From Roseateles terrae (lineage in GTDB: Bacteria > Pseudomonadota > Gammaproteobacteria > Burkholderiales > Burkholderiaceae_C): a stretch of 64,000 nt of DNA. Shown here piece after piece: positions 32,896 through 42,029 of the stretch. The notes under the pieces are model-generated. The model made no database searches and was not told the DNA's origin. It saw only the letters and a list, made by a program, of their open reading frames with translations. Numbering within the stretch: position 1 is the first letter of the stretch; the number at the start of each line of letters is the position of its first letter. The position numbers and the translations under genes are program-made. Location of the stretch: assembly GCF_014192155.1 (NCBI RefSeq), contig NZ_JACHXO010000004.1, forward strand, positions 124,001 through 188,000, given 5' to 3'.

Positions 32896-34482
32896 TTGAG
32901 TCAAACCACCTCCACTGTCTCGGCTGCAGGCGCTGGCGTGGCCGCCACGGCTGCACCGAAGATGCCGTCGCAGATCCCGTTCATCATTGCCAACGAGGGC
33001 TGCGAGCGCTTCAGCTTCTACGGCATGCGCAACATCCTGACGGTCTTCCTGATGACCAGCCTGCTGCTGGCCATTCCGGAGCCGCTTCGCAAGGGCGAAG
33101 CCAAGGAGATCTTCCACACCTTCGTCATCGGGGTCTACTTCTTCCCGCTGCTGGGCGGCTGGCTGGCCGACCGGTTCTTCGGCAAGTACAACACCATCCT
33201 GTGGCTGAGCCTGGTGTATTGCGCGGGCCATGCGTGCCTGGCGATCTTCGAGGACAACCTGCGCGGCTTCTACACCGGTCTGTTCCTGATCGCGCTAGGC
33301 TCGGGTGGCATCAAGCCGCTGGTGAGCTCGTTCATCGGCGACCAGTTCGACAAGACCAACCGCTCGCTCGCACAGAAGGTGTTTGACGCCTTCTACTGGA
33401 TCATCAACTTCGGCTCGTTCTTCGCGTCGCTGCTGATGCCGATCTTCCTGCAGCAGTTCGGCGCCAGCGTGGCCTTCGGCATTCCCGGCGTGCTGATGGG
33501 CCTGGCGACGCTGATCTTCTGGAGCGGCCGTCGCCGTTATGTGCATGTGGCACCGACCGCCGCGAAGGATCCCCATGCCTTCCTGAAGGTGGTGCGTACC
33601 GCCCTGATGGCCCGCCGCGACGGCGAAGGCCGTCCGGGCCTGATCATCGCCATCATCGGCGCCCTGCTGGCCATCGGCTCGCTGGCGATGTCGCCGCAGT
33701 GGGGCTTCGTGATCGCCTTCTGCTTCGCGCTGGTGCTGGGGATGCTGTTCGGCGGCGTCGGCGCCTGGATTCAGCTGCCGCGCGCCCGCGGCGTGCATCC
33801 GGACGAAGCGGTGGAAGGCGTGCGCACGGTACTGCGGCTGCTGGTGCTGTTTGCGCTGGTGACGCCGTTCTGGTCGCTGTTTGACCAGAAAGCCTCGACC
33901 TGGGTGCTGCAGGCGGACCAGATGAGCAAGCCGGTGTGGTTCCAGTCGTCGATGATGCAGGCGCTGAACCCGGCGCTGGTGATGATCCTGATCCCGTTCA
34001 ACAACCTCGTGCTCTACCCGATGCTGGAGCGCGCGGGCGTGAAGCTCAACGCGCTGCGCCGCATGGGCGCCGGCATCGCGCTGTCCGGCGTGGCCTGGAT
34101 CGTGGTGGGCGGTCTTCAGCTGTGGATCGACGGCGGCCAGAACGTGTCCATCGTCTGGCAGGTGCTGCCGTATGCGCTGCTGACGCTGGGTGAAGTGCTG
34201 GTGTCGGCCACCGGTCTGGAGTTTGCCTACAGCCAGGCGCCGCTGGCGATGAAGGGCGTGATCACCAGCTTCTGGAACCTGTCCGTCACCATCGGCAACC
34301 TCTGGGTGCTGGTGGCCAATGCCAGCGTCAAGGGCGAGGCGGTGACCGGCTACATCAAGAGCACCGGCACCAGCGTCACGGCCTTCCAGATGTTCTTCTT
34401 CGCCGGATTCGCGCTGCTCGCGGCCCTGCTGTTTGCCTGGTATGCCAAGGGCTACCAGCTGCAGAACCGCTACCGCGACTGA
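32896..34482 (+). CDS. POT family proton-dependent oligopeptide transporter
   Basis: A 528-residue inner-membrane symporter of the POT/PTR family that imports di- and tripeptides with protons. The family E-x-x-E-R-F-x-x-Y-G motif appears as EGCERFSFYG after the first ~30 residues. The second signature FGSFFASLLMPI and FYWIINFGS are in helix 4-5, and LEFAYSQAPLAMKGVITSFW is the typical FYSQ-like C-terminal motif. Fourteen hydrophobic segments fit the bacterial form. The start is a TTG with GGGAG five or six nt upstream; an ATG at about 32962 is an alternative. It is monocistronic, after the rne terminator. Confidence 0.9.
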   Translation: MSQTTSTVSAAGAGVAATAAPKMPSQIPFIIANEGCERFSFYGMRNILTVFLMTSLLLAIPEPLRKGEAKEIFHTFVIGVYFFPLLGGWLADRFFGKYNTILWLSLVYCAGHACLAIFEDNLRGFYTGLFLIALGSGGIKPLVSSFIGDQFDKTNRSLAQKVFDAFYWIINFGSFFASLLMPIFLQQFGASVAFGIPGVLMGLATLIFWSGRRRYVHVAPTAAKDPHAFLKVVRTALMARRDGEGRPGLIIAIIGALLAIGSLAMSPQWGFVIAFCFALVLGMLFGGVGAWIQLPRARGVHPDEAVEGVRTVLRLLVLFALVTPFWSLFDQKASTWVLQADQMSKPVWFQSSMMQALNPALVMILIPFNNLVLYPMLERAGVKLNALRRMGAGIALSGVAWIVVGGLQLWIDGGQNVSIVWQVLPYALLTLGEVLVSATGLEFAYSQAPLAMKGVITSFWNLSVTIGNLWVLVANASVKGEAVTGYIKSTGTSVTAFQMFFFAGFALLAALLFAWYAKGYQLQNRYRD

Positions 34483-34519
34483 CCGCACGGCGGATCACTT
34501 CATGGATCCGCTCTGCCGA

Positions 34520-35500
34520 TCAGGGCGAGGGGTGCCCGGAGCCGAAGGCTCGCATGCCAGGAATGGCGGGCACCACCTCGCGCATCAGCGCCGTGAAGGC
34601 GCGCAGCCGCGCGGGCTGATGCCGGCGTGATGGAAAGACCAGCGAGAACGGCAGCGGCATCGCACACCAGCGGGGCAGCACCCGCACCAGCCGGCCGCTG
34701 TGGAGGTCGTCCATGACGGCCCAGTGCGACACCGCCGCCAGGCCCAGCCCCTGACGGGCCGCTTCGATCAGCGCGAACAGGCTGTCGGTGCCGAAACGGA
34801 AGTTCAGCGGCACCGGCAGCACCTCCCCGCCCCCTTGCGGACGCAGGCAGATTTCGTCGCGATAGAAAGTGGTCAGCGCCAGCCACGGATGCTCCTGCAA
34901 GGCATCTGCCAAAGCAGGCGGCGGCAAGTCATCCAGACCAGTGGGCAGCTGCGCGGCCACCTCCGGTGCGGCGACCAGCACCCGCGGCACTTCGGCCAGC
35001 GGCACCATGATGAGTTCCGGCCGCTCGACCTGGCCGACCACCACCGAGCAGTCCACCGGCTCACGGCTGAAATCGGGGAGTTCGTCCTGCAGCGCCCATT
35101 CGACGGACAGCTGCGGATGCTGCTTCATGAAGGTGGCCAGCACCTCCATCAGCTGGTACTGACCGAAGGCATGCGGCACGCGGACGCGCAGCCGGCCACT
35201 GAGCGGCTGGTTGTGCTCACTCATGTCCTCGCTGAGGCTGTTCCAGCCGTCGATCAGCGGACGGGCCTGCGCGAGGCAGCGACGGCCTTCCTCGGTCAGG
35301 CGCAGGCCGCGGGTGGAGCGCTCCACCAGCCGGGCGCCAAGCAGCGATTCCAGCATCTGCAGCCGCCGGCTGACGGTGGGCTGGGTGGTGCCCAGCTGCT
35401 GGGCGGCGGCTGAAAAGCTGCCGGCTTCGACCACCTGCAAAAAAGTCTGCAGCAGCGAGATGCGGTCCTGGCCACCCAGGTCGCGGATCGGGTCATTCAT
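34520..35500 (-). CDS. LysR family transcriptional regulator
   Basis: A 326-residue LysR-type regulator. The N-terminal winged HTH reads ISLLQTFLQVVEAGSFSAAAQQLGTTQPTVSRRLQMLESLLGARLVERSTRGLRLTEEGRR (about 13-72). The remaining ~230 residues form the inducer-binding domain. The start at 35500 is chosen because the fold begins about 12 residues later; longer upstream frames are not conserved. It is divergent from the MFS gene at 35652, which it probably controls through the T-N11-A site at 35550-35566. Confidence 0.92.
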   Translation of the reverse strand: MNDPIRDLGGQDRISLLQTFLQVVEAGSFSAAAQQLGTTQPTVSRRLQMLESLLGARLVERSTRGLRLTEEGRRCLAQARPLIDGWNSLSEDMSEHNQPLSGRLRVRVPHAFGQYQLMEVLATFMKQHPQLSVEWALQDELPDFSREPVDCSVVVGQVERPELIMVPLAEVPRVLVAAPEVAAQLPTGLDDLPPPALADALQEHPWLALTTFYRDEICLRPQGGGEVLPVPLNFRFGTDSLFALIEAARQGLGLAAVSHWAVMDDLHSGRLVRVLPRWCAMPLPFSLVFPSRRHQPARLRAFTALMREVVPAIPGMRAFGSGHPSP

Positions 35501-35549
35501 GGCGGGCGCCTCCGGAGGGTCGGCCACAGCGCCGACCGAGTCCCTCTTT

Positions 35550-35566
35550 ATACGCGATAGGTATAG
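35550..35566. promoter_or_regulatory. LysR-type operator between the regulator and MFS genes
   Basis: TATAC-N7-GTATA is a perfect 5-bp-arm inverted repeat of the T-N11-A class that LysR proteins bind. It lies in the 151-bp divergent interval, 50 bp from the lysR start and 86 bp from the MFS start. Confidence 0.6.
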
Positions 35567-35651
35567 CTGCTGTACAAGCCAGCCGGCTTCTGCTGGCGCT
35601 GCTGCATCGCAACAATCCCAACCATTCCCCGAACTTCCCCTTCCCCCCATC

Positions 35652-36917
35652 ATGTCCGTCCTTCCTTTATCCCCCACCGCAGCCGCCCCGTCGGGCTCTG
35701 CGACCCACCCCGGCCCAGCCACCCCAACCGGCGTTTTCTCCTCTGTGCCAACGGCACCGTCCGCCTCGCTGATCGTCGTGATGGCGGCGTCGGCCGGCCT
35801 GGGCGCCGCGTCGCTCTATTACAGCCAGCCGATCCTCGCCCAGCTATCCGACGACCTGCACGCCAGCCCGGCGGAAATCGGCGCGGTGCCGATGCTGACC
35901 CAGCTCGGATACGCCGCAGGCATTTTGCTGCTGACGCCACTGGGCGATCGTTTTGACCGCCGCAAGGTCATCCTGACCAAGTTCGTGCTGCTGGTGCTGA
36001 CCTTGCTGCTGTGCGGCCTGGTGCCGGCCTACACCCCGTTCCTGCTCGCCAGTGCACTGCTGGGCCTGACAGCCACGCTCGCCCAGGACGTCGTACCGAT
36101 GGCTGCGGCCTTGAGCCCTGCGGAGCACCGCGGGCGGATCGTCGGTCAGGTCATGACCGGCCTGCTGCTGGGCATCCTGCTGTCGCGGGTGATGAGTGGC
36201 GTGGTGGCGGAAGCCTTTGGCTGGCGCTGGGTGTTTGTGCTGGCGGCTGCCGCGCTGACGGTGGTGGGCCTGATCAGCTGGCGCCAACTGCCGTCGGTGC
36301 GTCCGGCGGTGCCGACGACCTATCCGGCCCTGATGCGCTCGCTCGGCGGCCTGTGGAAGGCCTATCCGTCACTGCGCCGCGCGACAGTGGCCCAGGGCCT
36401 GATGTCGCTGGCCTTCAGCGCCTTCTGGTCCACCCTGGCGGTGATGCTGCACCAGCGTTTCGGGCTGGGCAGCGCGGTGTCGGGCGCCTTTGGTCTGGCC
36501 GGTGCTGCCGGCGCCCTGGCCGCGCCGCTGGCAGGCCGTGTGGCGGACCGTCGCGGGCCGGGTCTGGTGACGAAGCTCGGGGCGCTGATCACCGCCCTCT
36601 CCTTTGCCGCCATGTCCCTGACGCCGCTGCTGGACCGCTCGGCCGCGATCGTGCTTCTGGTGGTCCTGGCCATCGTGTTCGACTTCGGGGTGCAGGCGAC
36701 GGTGGTGGCGCATCAGACCATCGTGTATGGGCTGGACCCGGCGGCGCGGAGTCGCCTCAATGCGATCCTCTTCACCGGCATGTTCATCGGCATGGCGGCG
36801 GGGGCGGCGCTGGGCAGCCTGCTGCTGAGCCGCTTCGGCTGGGTGGGAGTGACGGCGCTGGCCACCTTCGCCAGCCTCGTTGCGCTGGTGATCCGGATGA
36901 CCGCGGAGAGCGATTGA
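35652..36917 (+). CDS. MFS transporter next to LysR regulator
   Basis: A 421-residue polytopic membrane protein with about 12 helices. After a ~35-residue Pro/Ala/Ser-rich N-terminus, the first helix pair contains SLYYSQPILAQLSDDL and the loop motif GDRFDRRKVI (MFS motif A). AFGWRWVFVLAAAALTVVGL is helix 5-6. The protein resembles YgaY/NepI-like drug or nucleoside exporters. Divergent placement with a LysR gene points to inducible efflux of a small compound. The ATG at 35652 is the first that keeps the fold without a long unconserved extension. Confidence 0.88.
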   Translation: MSVLPLSPTAAAPSGSATHPGPATPTGVFSSVPTAPSASLIVVMAASAGLGAASLYYSQPILAQLSDDLHASPAEIGAVPMLTQLGYAAGILLLTPLGDRFDRRKVILTKFVLLVLTLLLCGLVPAYTPFLLASALLGLTATLAQDVVPMAAALSPAEHRGRIVGQVMTGLLLGILLSRVMSGVVAEAFGWRWVFVLAAAALTVVGLISWRQLPSVRPAVPTTYPALMRSLGGLWKAYPSLRRATVAQGLMSLAFSAFWSTLAVMLHQRFGLGSAVSGAFGLAGAAGALAAPLAGRVADRRGPGLVTKLGALITALSFAAMSLTPLLDRSAAIVLLVVLAIVFDFGVQATVVAHQTIVYGLDPAARSRLNAILFTGMFIGMAAGAALGSLLLSRFGWVGVTALATFASLVALVIRMTAESD

Positions 36918-37023
36918 CCAGGATGGTCGTGCGCATGGGGTTCCCGGTGGCGGCGCTTCGAATCCCCAGCCTTTCGGCAGGGCGAGGCGCCGAGCCGGGA
37001 ACAGCCCTTGCCGCAGGCCAGGC

Positions 37024-37668
37024 ATGAACGCCCCCGACCGCACCGTCCACCTCTACCTGTTCGATGGCTTCGCCGACTGGGAAGCCGCGTTTGCCACCGC
37101 AGGGATCCAGCAACCCGACTTCCATCAGACGCCCGGTCGATGGCAGGTCAAAACGGTCGCCGCGGCGGGTGCCGGTCTGGTCCGGTCCGCCGGCGGTCTG
37201 TCCGTGATGCCGGATCTGCGGCTGGACTCCCTGTTTCCCCAGGACAGCGAACTGCTGATCCTGCCCGGCGGCCCCGGGTGGGACCGCGGCGAACATCTGA
37301 ATGCCGCCAACAAGGCCAAGGATTTTCTGGATCAGGGGCGCCGCGTGGCGGCCATCTGCGGCGCCACCGCCGGGCTGGCGCGCGTCGGCGCCCTCGACCA
37401 GCGCCGCCACACCAGCAACGCCGCCAGCTACCTGAACGGCACCGGCTATGCGGGCGGGGACCACTACGTGGATGAGCCGGTCGTGCTGGACCAAGGCCTG
37501 ATCACCGCGGGCGGCATGGCGCCGATCGAGTTTGCCCGTGCCATCTTCGAGACGCTGGACATCTACAACGCCGAAACGCTCGACGCCTGGTACCAGCTCT
37601 ACAAAACCGGCAAATCGGCCTGGTATGCCCGCATGGCGCAGCGTGCGCCCGAGGCGCCCGAAGCTTGA
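37024..37668 (+). CDS. DJ-1/PfpI family protein
   Basis: A 214-residue glutamine-amidotransferase-like protein of the DJ-1/PfpI superfamily. The nucleophile elbow is AAICGATAGLAR with Cys112, and the Gly-rich turn LILPGGPGWDRG is at about 78-89. The fold start VHLYLFDGFADWEAAF carries the conserved acidic residue near Glu20. Members include chaperone/deglycase-like, YDR533c-like and transcription-linked proteins, so no reaction is assigned. It begins 106 nt after the MFS gene on the same strand and may be co-expressed. Confidence 0.88.
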   Translation: MNAPDRTVHLYLFDGFADWEAAFATAGIQQPDFHQTPGRWQVKTVAAAGAGLVRSAGGLSVMPDLRLDSLFPQDSELLILPGGPGWDRGEHLNAANKAKDFLDQGRRVAAICGATAGLARVGALDQRRHTSNAASYLNGTGYAGGDHYVDEPVVLDQGLITAGGMAPIEFARAIFETLDIYNAETLDAWYQLYKTGKSAWYARMAQRAPEAPEA

Positions 37669-37690
37669 CTGTTGAGGGCTGAAAGCCGCC

Positions 37691-38776
37691 TCAAGGCAGA
37701 CGCGCCAGCGCTTCCAGGTAGCGCGGCGCCAGCATCAGCTCGTCCCACGTCAGCGGCGCCGATTGCGGCAGCAAGGCGGCACGCCGCGCTTCACTGTCGA
37801 TGGCCGGGGCCCAGCGGCCTTCGGCCTGCGCCTGGCTCAAGCCGTCCAGCAGCTCGTCGATCGCCTGCCCGCCGCCTTCCAGGCTCTGGTTGCAGAGCAG
37901 CACCAGGTCGCAGCCGGCGTCCAGCGCCGCAAGCGCGGCTTCAGTGAATCCCACCGGCCGCCCTTCGATCATTCGCGCCCCCGCCATGCCGAGGTCGTCA
38001 CTGAACACCGCACCGGCAAAGCCCAGACGCTCGCGCAGGATCTCCTGCAGCCAGCGACGGCTGAAACCCGCCGGGAGGCTGTCCACCTTCCGGTAGACCA
38101 CATGCGCCGGCATCACCGCCGACAGGCTCAGACTCAGCCATTCGAACGGCCGCGCATCCTCCGCCAGGATCGCCTTCAGGCTGCGCGGATCCACCGGCAC
38201 ATCCACGTGCGAATCAGCCGCCACAAAACCGTGACCCGGAAAGTGCTTGCCGCAGCTGGCCATGCCCGCCAGGGCCAGGCCCTGCATCAGACTCTGGGCC
38301 AACAGGCTCACCACCCGCGGATCCCGATGGAAGCTACGCGAGCCCACCACCGCACTCAACGACTGGCGGGCGTCGTCCTGATGATCCAGGTCCAGCACCG
38401 GCGCAAAGCTCATGTCCACACCGCAGGCGCGCAGCTCCAGTGCCAGCACCAGGCCGGTCGCCGTGGCCGCCTGAATGGCGCGCATCGCGTCGTCCATCCA
38501 CAGCTCCCCCAGGGCGCGCATGGCCGGCAGCGCGGTGAAGCCGTCCGTGCGGAAACGCTGCACCCGTCCGCCTTCCTGATCCACTGCAATCAGCAGATCC
38601 GGCCGGAGAGACTTGGCTTCGGCACACAGGGCCGTCAGCTGGGAACGGCTCTCGAAGTGGCGGGCGAAAAGGATCAGACCGCCCGTCAGCGGATGCTGCA
38701 GACGGCGCCGGTCATCGGCCGTCAGCGATGTGCCGGCGATGTCCAGGATGACGGGCGCGTGCAAGGATTCAGTCAT
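37691..38776 (-). CDS. nagZ: Beta-N-acetylhexosaminidase NagZ
   Basis: A 361-residue cytoplasmic GH3 enzyme that removes GlcNAc from anhydro-muropeptides in cell-wall recycling. The family catalytic region reads CGKHFPGHGFVAADSHVDVP (about 165-184) with the general acid/base His on the flexible loop. The nucleophile Asp is in FSDDLGMAGA (about 250), and AVDQEGGRVQRF (about 65-76) binds substrate. The start at 38776 is 7 nt after the acpS stop and gives the typical short N-terminus. It is the last gene of the lepA-to-nagZ minus-strand cluster. Confidence 0.93.
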   Translation of the reverse strand: MTESLHAPVILDIAGTSLTADDRRRLQHPLTGGLILFARHFESRSQLTALCAEAKSLRPDLLIAVDQEGGRVQRFRTDGFTALPAMRALGELWMDDAMRAIQAATATGLVLALELRACGVDMSFAPVLDLDHQDDARQSLSAVVGSRSFHRDPRVVSLLAQSLMQGLALAGMASCGKHFPGHGFVAADSHVDVPVDPRSLKAILAEDARPFEWLSLSLSAVMPAHVVYRKVDSLPAGFSRRWLQEILRERLGFAGAVFSDDLGMAGARMIEGRPVGFTEAALAALDAGCDLVLLCNQSLEGGGQAIDELLDGLSQAQAEGRWAPAIDSEARRAALLPQSAPLTWDELMLAPRYLEALARLP

Positions 38777-38783
38777 GCTCGGT

Positions 38784-39179
38784 TCACTCTCGGGTCTCCA
38801 CGACCACAAAGGCCGCGGCATAGTCGGTTTCATCGGTGACGGTCACATGGGCCGCCAGCCCCTTCGCTTCAAACCAGGTCGCCAAAGCGCGATGCAGCCG
38901 GATGCCCGGCTTGCCGCTCGGCGCCTTCACGATCTCGCAGTCCCGCCAGGTCATCGGCATGCGCATGCCCATGCCGATCGCCTTGGAAAAAGCCTCCTTG
39001 GCCGAAAAACGGGTGGCCAGGTAGGCGATGCCCCGGGCCGGCACCCGTTGATACCGGTCGTGGAACACCGTCAGCTCATGCGGTCCCAGCACCTTCTCGG
39101 CAAACCGCACGCCACGGCGCTCGAAGGTCTCGCGGATGCGGCGGATGTCGCAGATGTCAGTGCCGATGCCGTAAATCAT
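38784..39179 (-). CDS. acpS: Holo-[acyl-carrier-protein] synthase AcpS
   Basis: A 131-residue phosphopantetheinyl transferase that activates ACP with the CoA-derived arm. Mg ligands are Asp8 (GIGTDICDI) and Glu62 ([13 protein letters not shown]), both in the family motifs. The end [21 protein letters not shown] forms the conserved strand pair. It is in the usual position between pdxJ and nagZ; its substrate acpP is encoded 11 kb to the right in this window. Confidence 0.95.
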   Translation of the reverse strand: MIYGIGTDICDIRRIRETFERRGVRFAEKVLGPHELTVFHDRYQRVPARGIAYLATRFSAKEAFSKAIGMGMRMPMTWRDCEIVKAPSGKPGIRLHRALATWFEAKGLAAHVTVTDETDYAAAFVVVETRE

Positions 39180-39237
39180 GGAAGGTCCTTCTCGGGGTCA
39201 CAGACACCCACCGGGTCTGTGGCTGTGGCTGAGACGC

Positions 39238-40023
39238 TCAGCGGGCATAGGCGCGCTGGATGCAGCGCTGATAGTCCCGCACGGCTTCGGCATAACCCAG
39301 CTCCAGCGCATCGGCCACCAGCGCGTGGCCGATGGAGACTTCCGCCACACCCGGCACCTCCTGCAGGAAGCGGGTCAGGTTGTCGCGGTTCAGGTCGTGG
39401 CCGGCATTGATGGACAGCCCCTGCGCCAGCGCCGCCCGGGCGGTGTCCGCAAAGCCGGCCAGTACCGCAGCTTCCCGCTCCGTGCCACACGCACTCGCCC
39501 AGGTCTCGGTGTAGAGCTCGATGCGATCAGCGCCCAGCGCCGCCACATGCGGCATCGCCGCCGGCATCGGGTCCATGAACAAACTCACCCGCACGCCCAG
39601 CGACTTGCACTCGGCGATCATCGGCCGCAGACGCTCCGCATCGGCCGGCAGATTCCAGCCGTGATCCGAGGTGAACTGGTCTTCGCTGTCCGGCACGAAG
39701 GTCGCCTGATGGGGGCGGGTTTCGCGGATGAAGTCCATCAGGTTCTGGGTCGGATTGCCCTCAATGTTGTACTCAGCATGGGGCCAGGCCTTGAGCAGCT
39801 CGGCCAGGTCCCGAACATCCTCCGCACGGATGTGCCGGCCATCGGGCCGCGGATGCACGGTGATGCCCTGCGCGCCCGCTTCCAGGCACAGCTGCGCCGC
39901 CCGGGTCACGCTCGGAATGCCCAGGTGCCGCGTGTTGCGCAGCAGGGCCACCTTGTTGACGTTGACGGACAACGCGCAGCGCGCGTCGTGGCGGAAGCCT
40001 TCAGGGGCCATCAGGGGATTCAT
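39238..40023 (-). CDS. pdxJ: Pyridoxine 5'-phosphate synthase PdxJ (variant type)
   Basis: A 261-residue TIM-barrel enzyme that joins 3-amino-2-oxopropyl phosphate with deoxyxylulose 5-phosphate to make vitamin B6. The strand 1 motif reads LSVNVNKVALLRNTR rather than the GVNIDHxATLRxARG of E. coli PdxJ, and the loop is HPRPDGRH rather than HLREDRRH. The key residues His/Arg/His of that loop, the Glu in YNIEGNP and NAGHDLN are preserved, so it should be active. The variant resembles Bacteroidetes-type PdxJ. It occupies the standard place between recO and acpS. Confidence 0.9.
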   Translation of the reverse strand: MNPLMAPEGFRHDARCALSVNVNKVALLRNTRHLGIPSVTRAAQLCLEAGAQGITVHPRPDGRHIRAEDVRDLAELLKAWPHAEYNIEGNPTQNLMDFIRETRPHQATFVPDSEDQFTSDHGWNLPADAERLRPMIAECKSLGVRVSLFMDPMPAAMPHVAALGADRIELYTETWASACGTEREAAVLAGFADTARAALAQGLSINAGHDLNRDNLTRFLQEVPGVAEVSIGHALVADALELGYAEAVRDYQRCIQRAYAR

Positions 40024-40038
40024 GCGAAAAAACTCCGT

Positions 40039-40800
40039 TCAGTTCAGGAGCTTCTGGACATCCAGCAGCACCTGTCGCGTTCGCAGCGGTCGATGTCCCA
40101 GATGATAGTGAAGCAATGCGCGCAGCAACGGCTTCAGGGACGATCCAGCGTCTTCGCAGGCCGCCCGCAGCGCAGGCATGCTGCCATGGATCAACGCCGC
40201 CTGCAGCTGCACCAGGGCCTGGCCGCTCAGCTGCGGCGCGTCCTGCGTCGGCACCACCACACCGGCTTCAGGCGACAGCATGTAAAGCCGCTCCGGATCC
40301 AGCGCGTTCTGCGTCGTGGCCAGCACGCTCAGGTCGGGCAGCAGGCCGCAGTCGGCCAGCAGGCGCAGTTCGAATGCGCGCAGGGCGGCCTGAGCCCCAT
40401 CACCGCTGCTGAGCAGCGGCATCAGGTCGGCATAGGCGTCAAACAGGGCGGTATGGGGATCCTGGCGGGGCAGGAACTTGAGCAGCAGCTCGTTGACGTA
40501 ATAACCGCTGAACAGCGCCGCGCCGGACGGCAAGGTCTGGCCGCCCACCCACTCCGCGCCGCGCAGGGTGCGCACTTCGGCCGCACCCTCCTCGTTCATC
40601 TTGGAGGGCTTGCTCAGCGTCACCTGCAGCCGCAGGAACGGCAGCAGCACACCGCGCAATTGGGAATAGGGGCGCTTGGCGCCTTTGGCGACCACCGCCA
40701 GCCGGCCATGGTCGCGGGTGAAGAGATCCAGCACCAGGCTGGTTTCGCTCCAGTCGTAATGGTGAAGCACATAGCCCTGCACCATCAGCGGCTCACTCAC
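40039..40800 (-). CDS. recO: DNA repair protein RecO
   Basis: A 253-residue protein of the RecFOR pathway that loads RecA onto SSB-coated gaps. The N-terminal OB fold ([37 protein letters not shown]) is clear, followed by the RecO helical domain ([28 protein letters not shown]). The Zn-finger Cys set found in some relatives is not evident. The start overlaps the era stop by 4 nt (ATGA), so the two are coupled. Length is normal for betaproteobacteria. Confidence 0.93.
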   Translation of the reverse strand: MSEPLMVQGYVLHHYDWSETSLVLDLFTRDHGRLAVVAKGAKRPYSQLRGVLLPFLRLQVTLSKPSKMNEEGAAEVRTLRGAEWVGGQTLPSGAALFSGYYVNELLLKFLPRQDPHTALFDAYADLMPLLSSGDGAQAALRAFELRLLADCGLLPDLSVLATTQNALDPERLYMLSPEAGVVVPTQDAPQLSGQALVQLQAALIHGSMPALRAACEDAGSSLKPLLRALLHYHLGHRPLRTRQVLLDVQKLLN

Positions 40801-42014
40801 TCATAGCCGTAGCTGCGCAGATGCTCTTCCGAATCGGCCCAGCCGGAGCGAACCTTGACCCACAGCTCCAGGAAGACCTTGGCATCCATCAGCGTTTCCA
40901 GCTCCTGGCGCGCTTCGGAGCCGATGCGCTTGAGCCGCTCGCCCCCGGCGCCGATGATCATGCCCTTCTGCGCATCCCGCTCCACCACGATGGTGGCGGC
41001 AATGCGGCGCAGGTTGCCCTCTTCTTCCCAGCGGTCGATGACCACCGTGGCGCTGTAGGGCAGCTCGTCGCCGGTCAGGCGGAAGAGCTTCTCGCGGATC
41101 ATTTCGCTGGCCAGGAACTTCTCGCTGCGGTCGGTCAGCGCTTCCTCGTCATAGAACCACTCCTGCTTGGGCAGGTAGGGCTTGAGGATCTGGAAGAGGC
41201 GCTGCACGTCCGAATCCTTGCGGGCGGACAGAGGCACGAATTCGCTGAAGTTGCGGCGCTCCTGCATGCTCTTGAGCCAGGGCATCAGCTCGGCCCGGCG
41301 GGTGACCGCGTCCAGCTTGTTGGCGATCAGCACCACCGGCCTGTCCTGCGGCAGCAGCGACAGCACCTTGGCATCGTCCAGGCCGAACTTGCCGGCTTCC
41401 ACCACAAACAGCACCAGGTCGACGTCCGACAGCACACCCTGCACCGTGCGGTTGAGGTTGCGGTTCAGCGCGGAGCTGTGACGGGTCTGGAAGCCGGGGG
41501 TGTCAACGAACACGAATTGCGCTTCCTCGACCGTGCGCACACCGGTGATGCGGTGGCGGGTGGTCTGCGCCTTCTTCGAGGTGATGGACACCTTCTGGCC
41601 GACCAGGGCATTGAGCAGCGTCGACTTGCCGACATTGGGACGGCCCACGATGGCGATCAGGCCGCAGCGGTTGTCGCCTTCATAGACCTGCACCGGGGGA
41701 GCGCCCCGGCCGCCGGTCACGCCGTGGTCGCCGTCACGGTCGGTGTCATCGCCGTCGGTGTCGTCGCCATCCTCGTCCTCGTCCTCATCGTCGCCGTTGT
41801 CGGTGCCGTCTTCGAGGCTGCTGTCGCTGTTGTCGCTGTCGCTGTCGTGCGCCGCGCCTGCCGTCAGCGCCTCCTGCTCATCGTCCGCGATGCCATCCAC
41901 CGGGACCTGGTCGTCGGCATCATCACGGGCATGGCCCAGGGCTTGCGCGTCGAGCGCGGTCGAATCAGTAGCAGCCGGGCCGGAGACCGGGCCGCCGCGG
42001 GAAGTTTTCTTCAT
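40797..42014 (-). CDS. era: GTPase Era with long acidic N-terminal extension
   Basis: A 405-residue GTPase needed for 16S rRNA processing and 30S assembly. The G domain has Walker A GRPNVGKS (124-131), the switch regions, DTPGFQT, NKLDAV and a C-terminal KH domain ([23 protein letters not shown]). The usual Era is ~300 residues; here a ~115-residue low-complexity extension precedes the G domain and is very rich in Asp, Glu, Ser and Gly (52-95). It starts 15 nt after rnc, as in other proteobacteria. Confidence 0.93.
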   Translation of the reverse strand: MKKTSRGGPVSGPAATDSTALDAQALGHARDDADDQVPVDGIADDEQEALTAGAAHDSDSDNSDSSLEDGTDNGDDEDEDEDGDDTDGDDTDRDGDHGVTGGRGAPPVQVYEGDNRCGLIAIVGRPNVGKSTLLNALVGQKVSITSKKAQTTRHRITGVRTVEEAQFVFVDTPGFQTRHSSALNRNLNRTVQGVLSDVDLVLFVVEAGKFGLDDAKVLSLLPQDRPVVLIANKLDAVTRRAELMPWLKSMQERRNFSEFVPLSARKDSDVQRLFQILKPYLPKQEWFYDEEALTDRSEKFLASEMIREKLFRLTGDELPYSATVVIDRWEEEGNLRRIAATIVVERDAQKGMIIGAGGERLKRIGSEARQELETLMDAKVFLELWVKVRSGWADSEEHLRSYGYE

Positions 42015-42029
42015 GGGGGTGCCTTTTGC

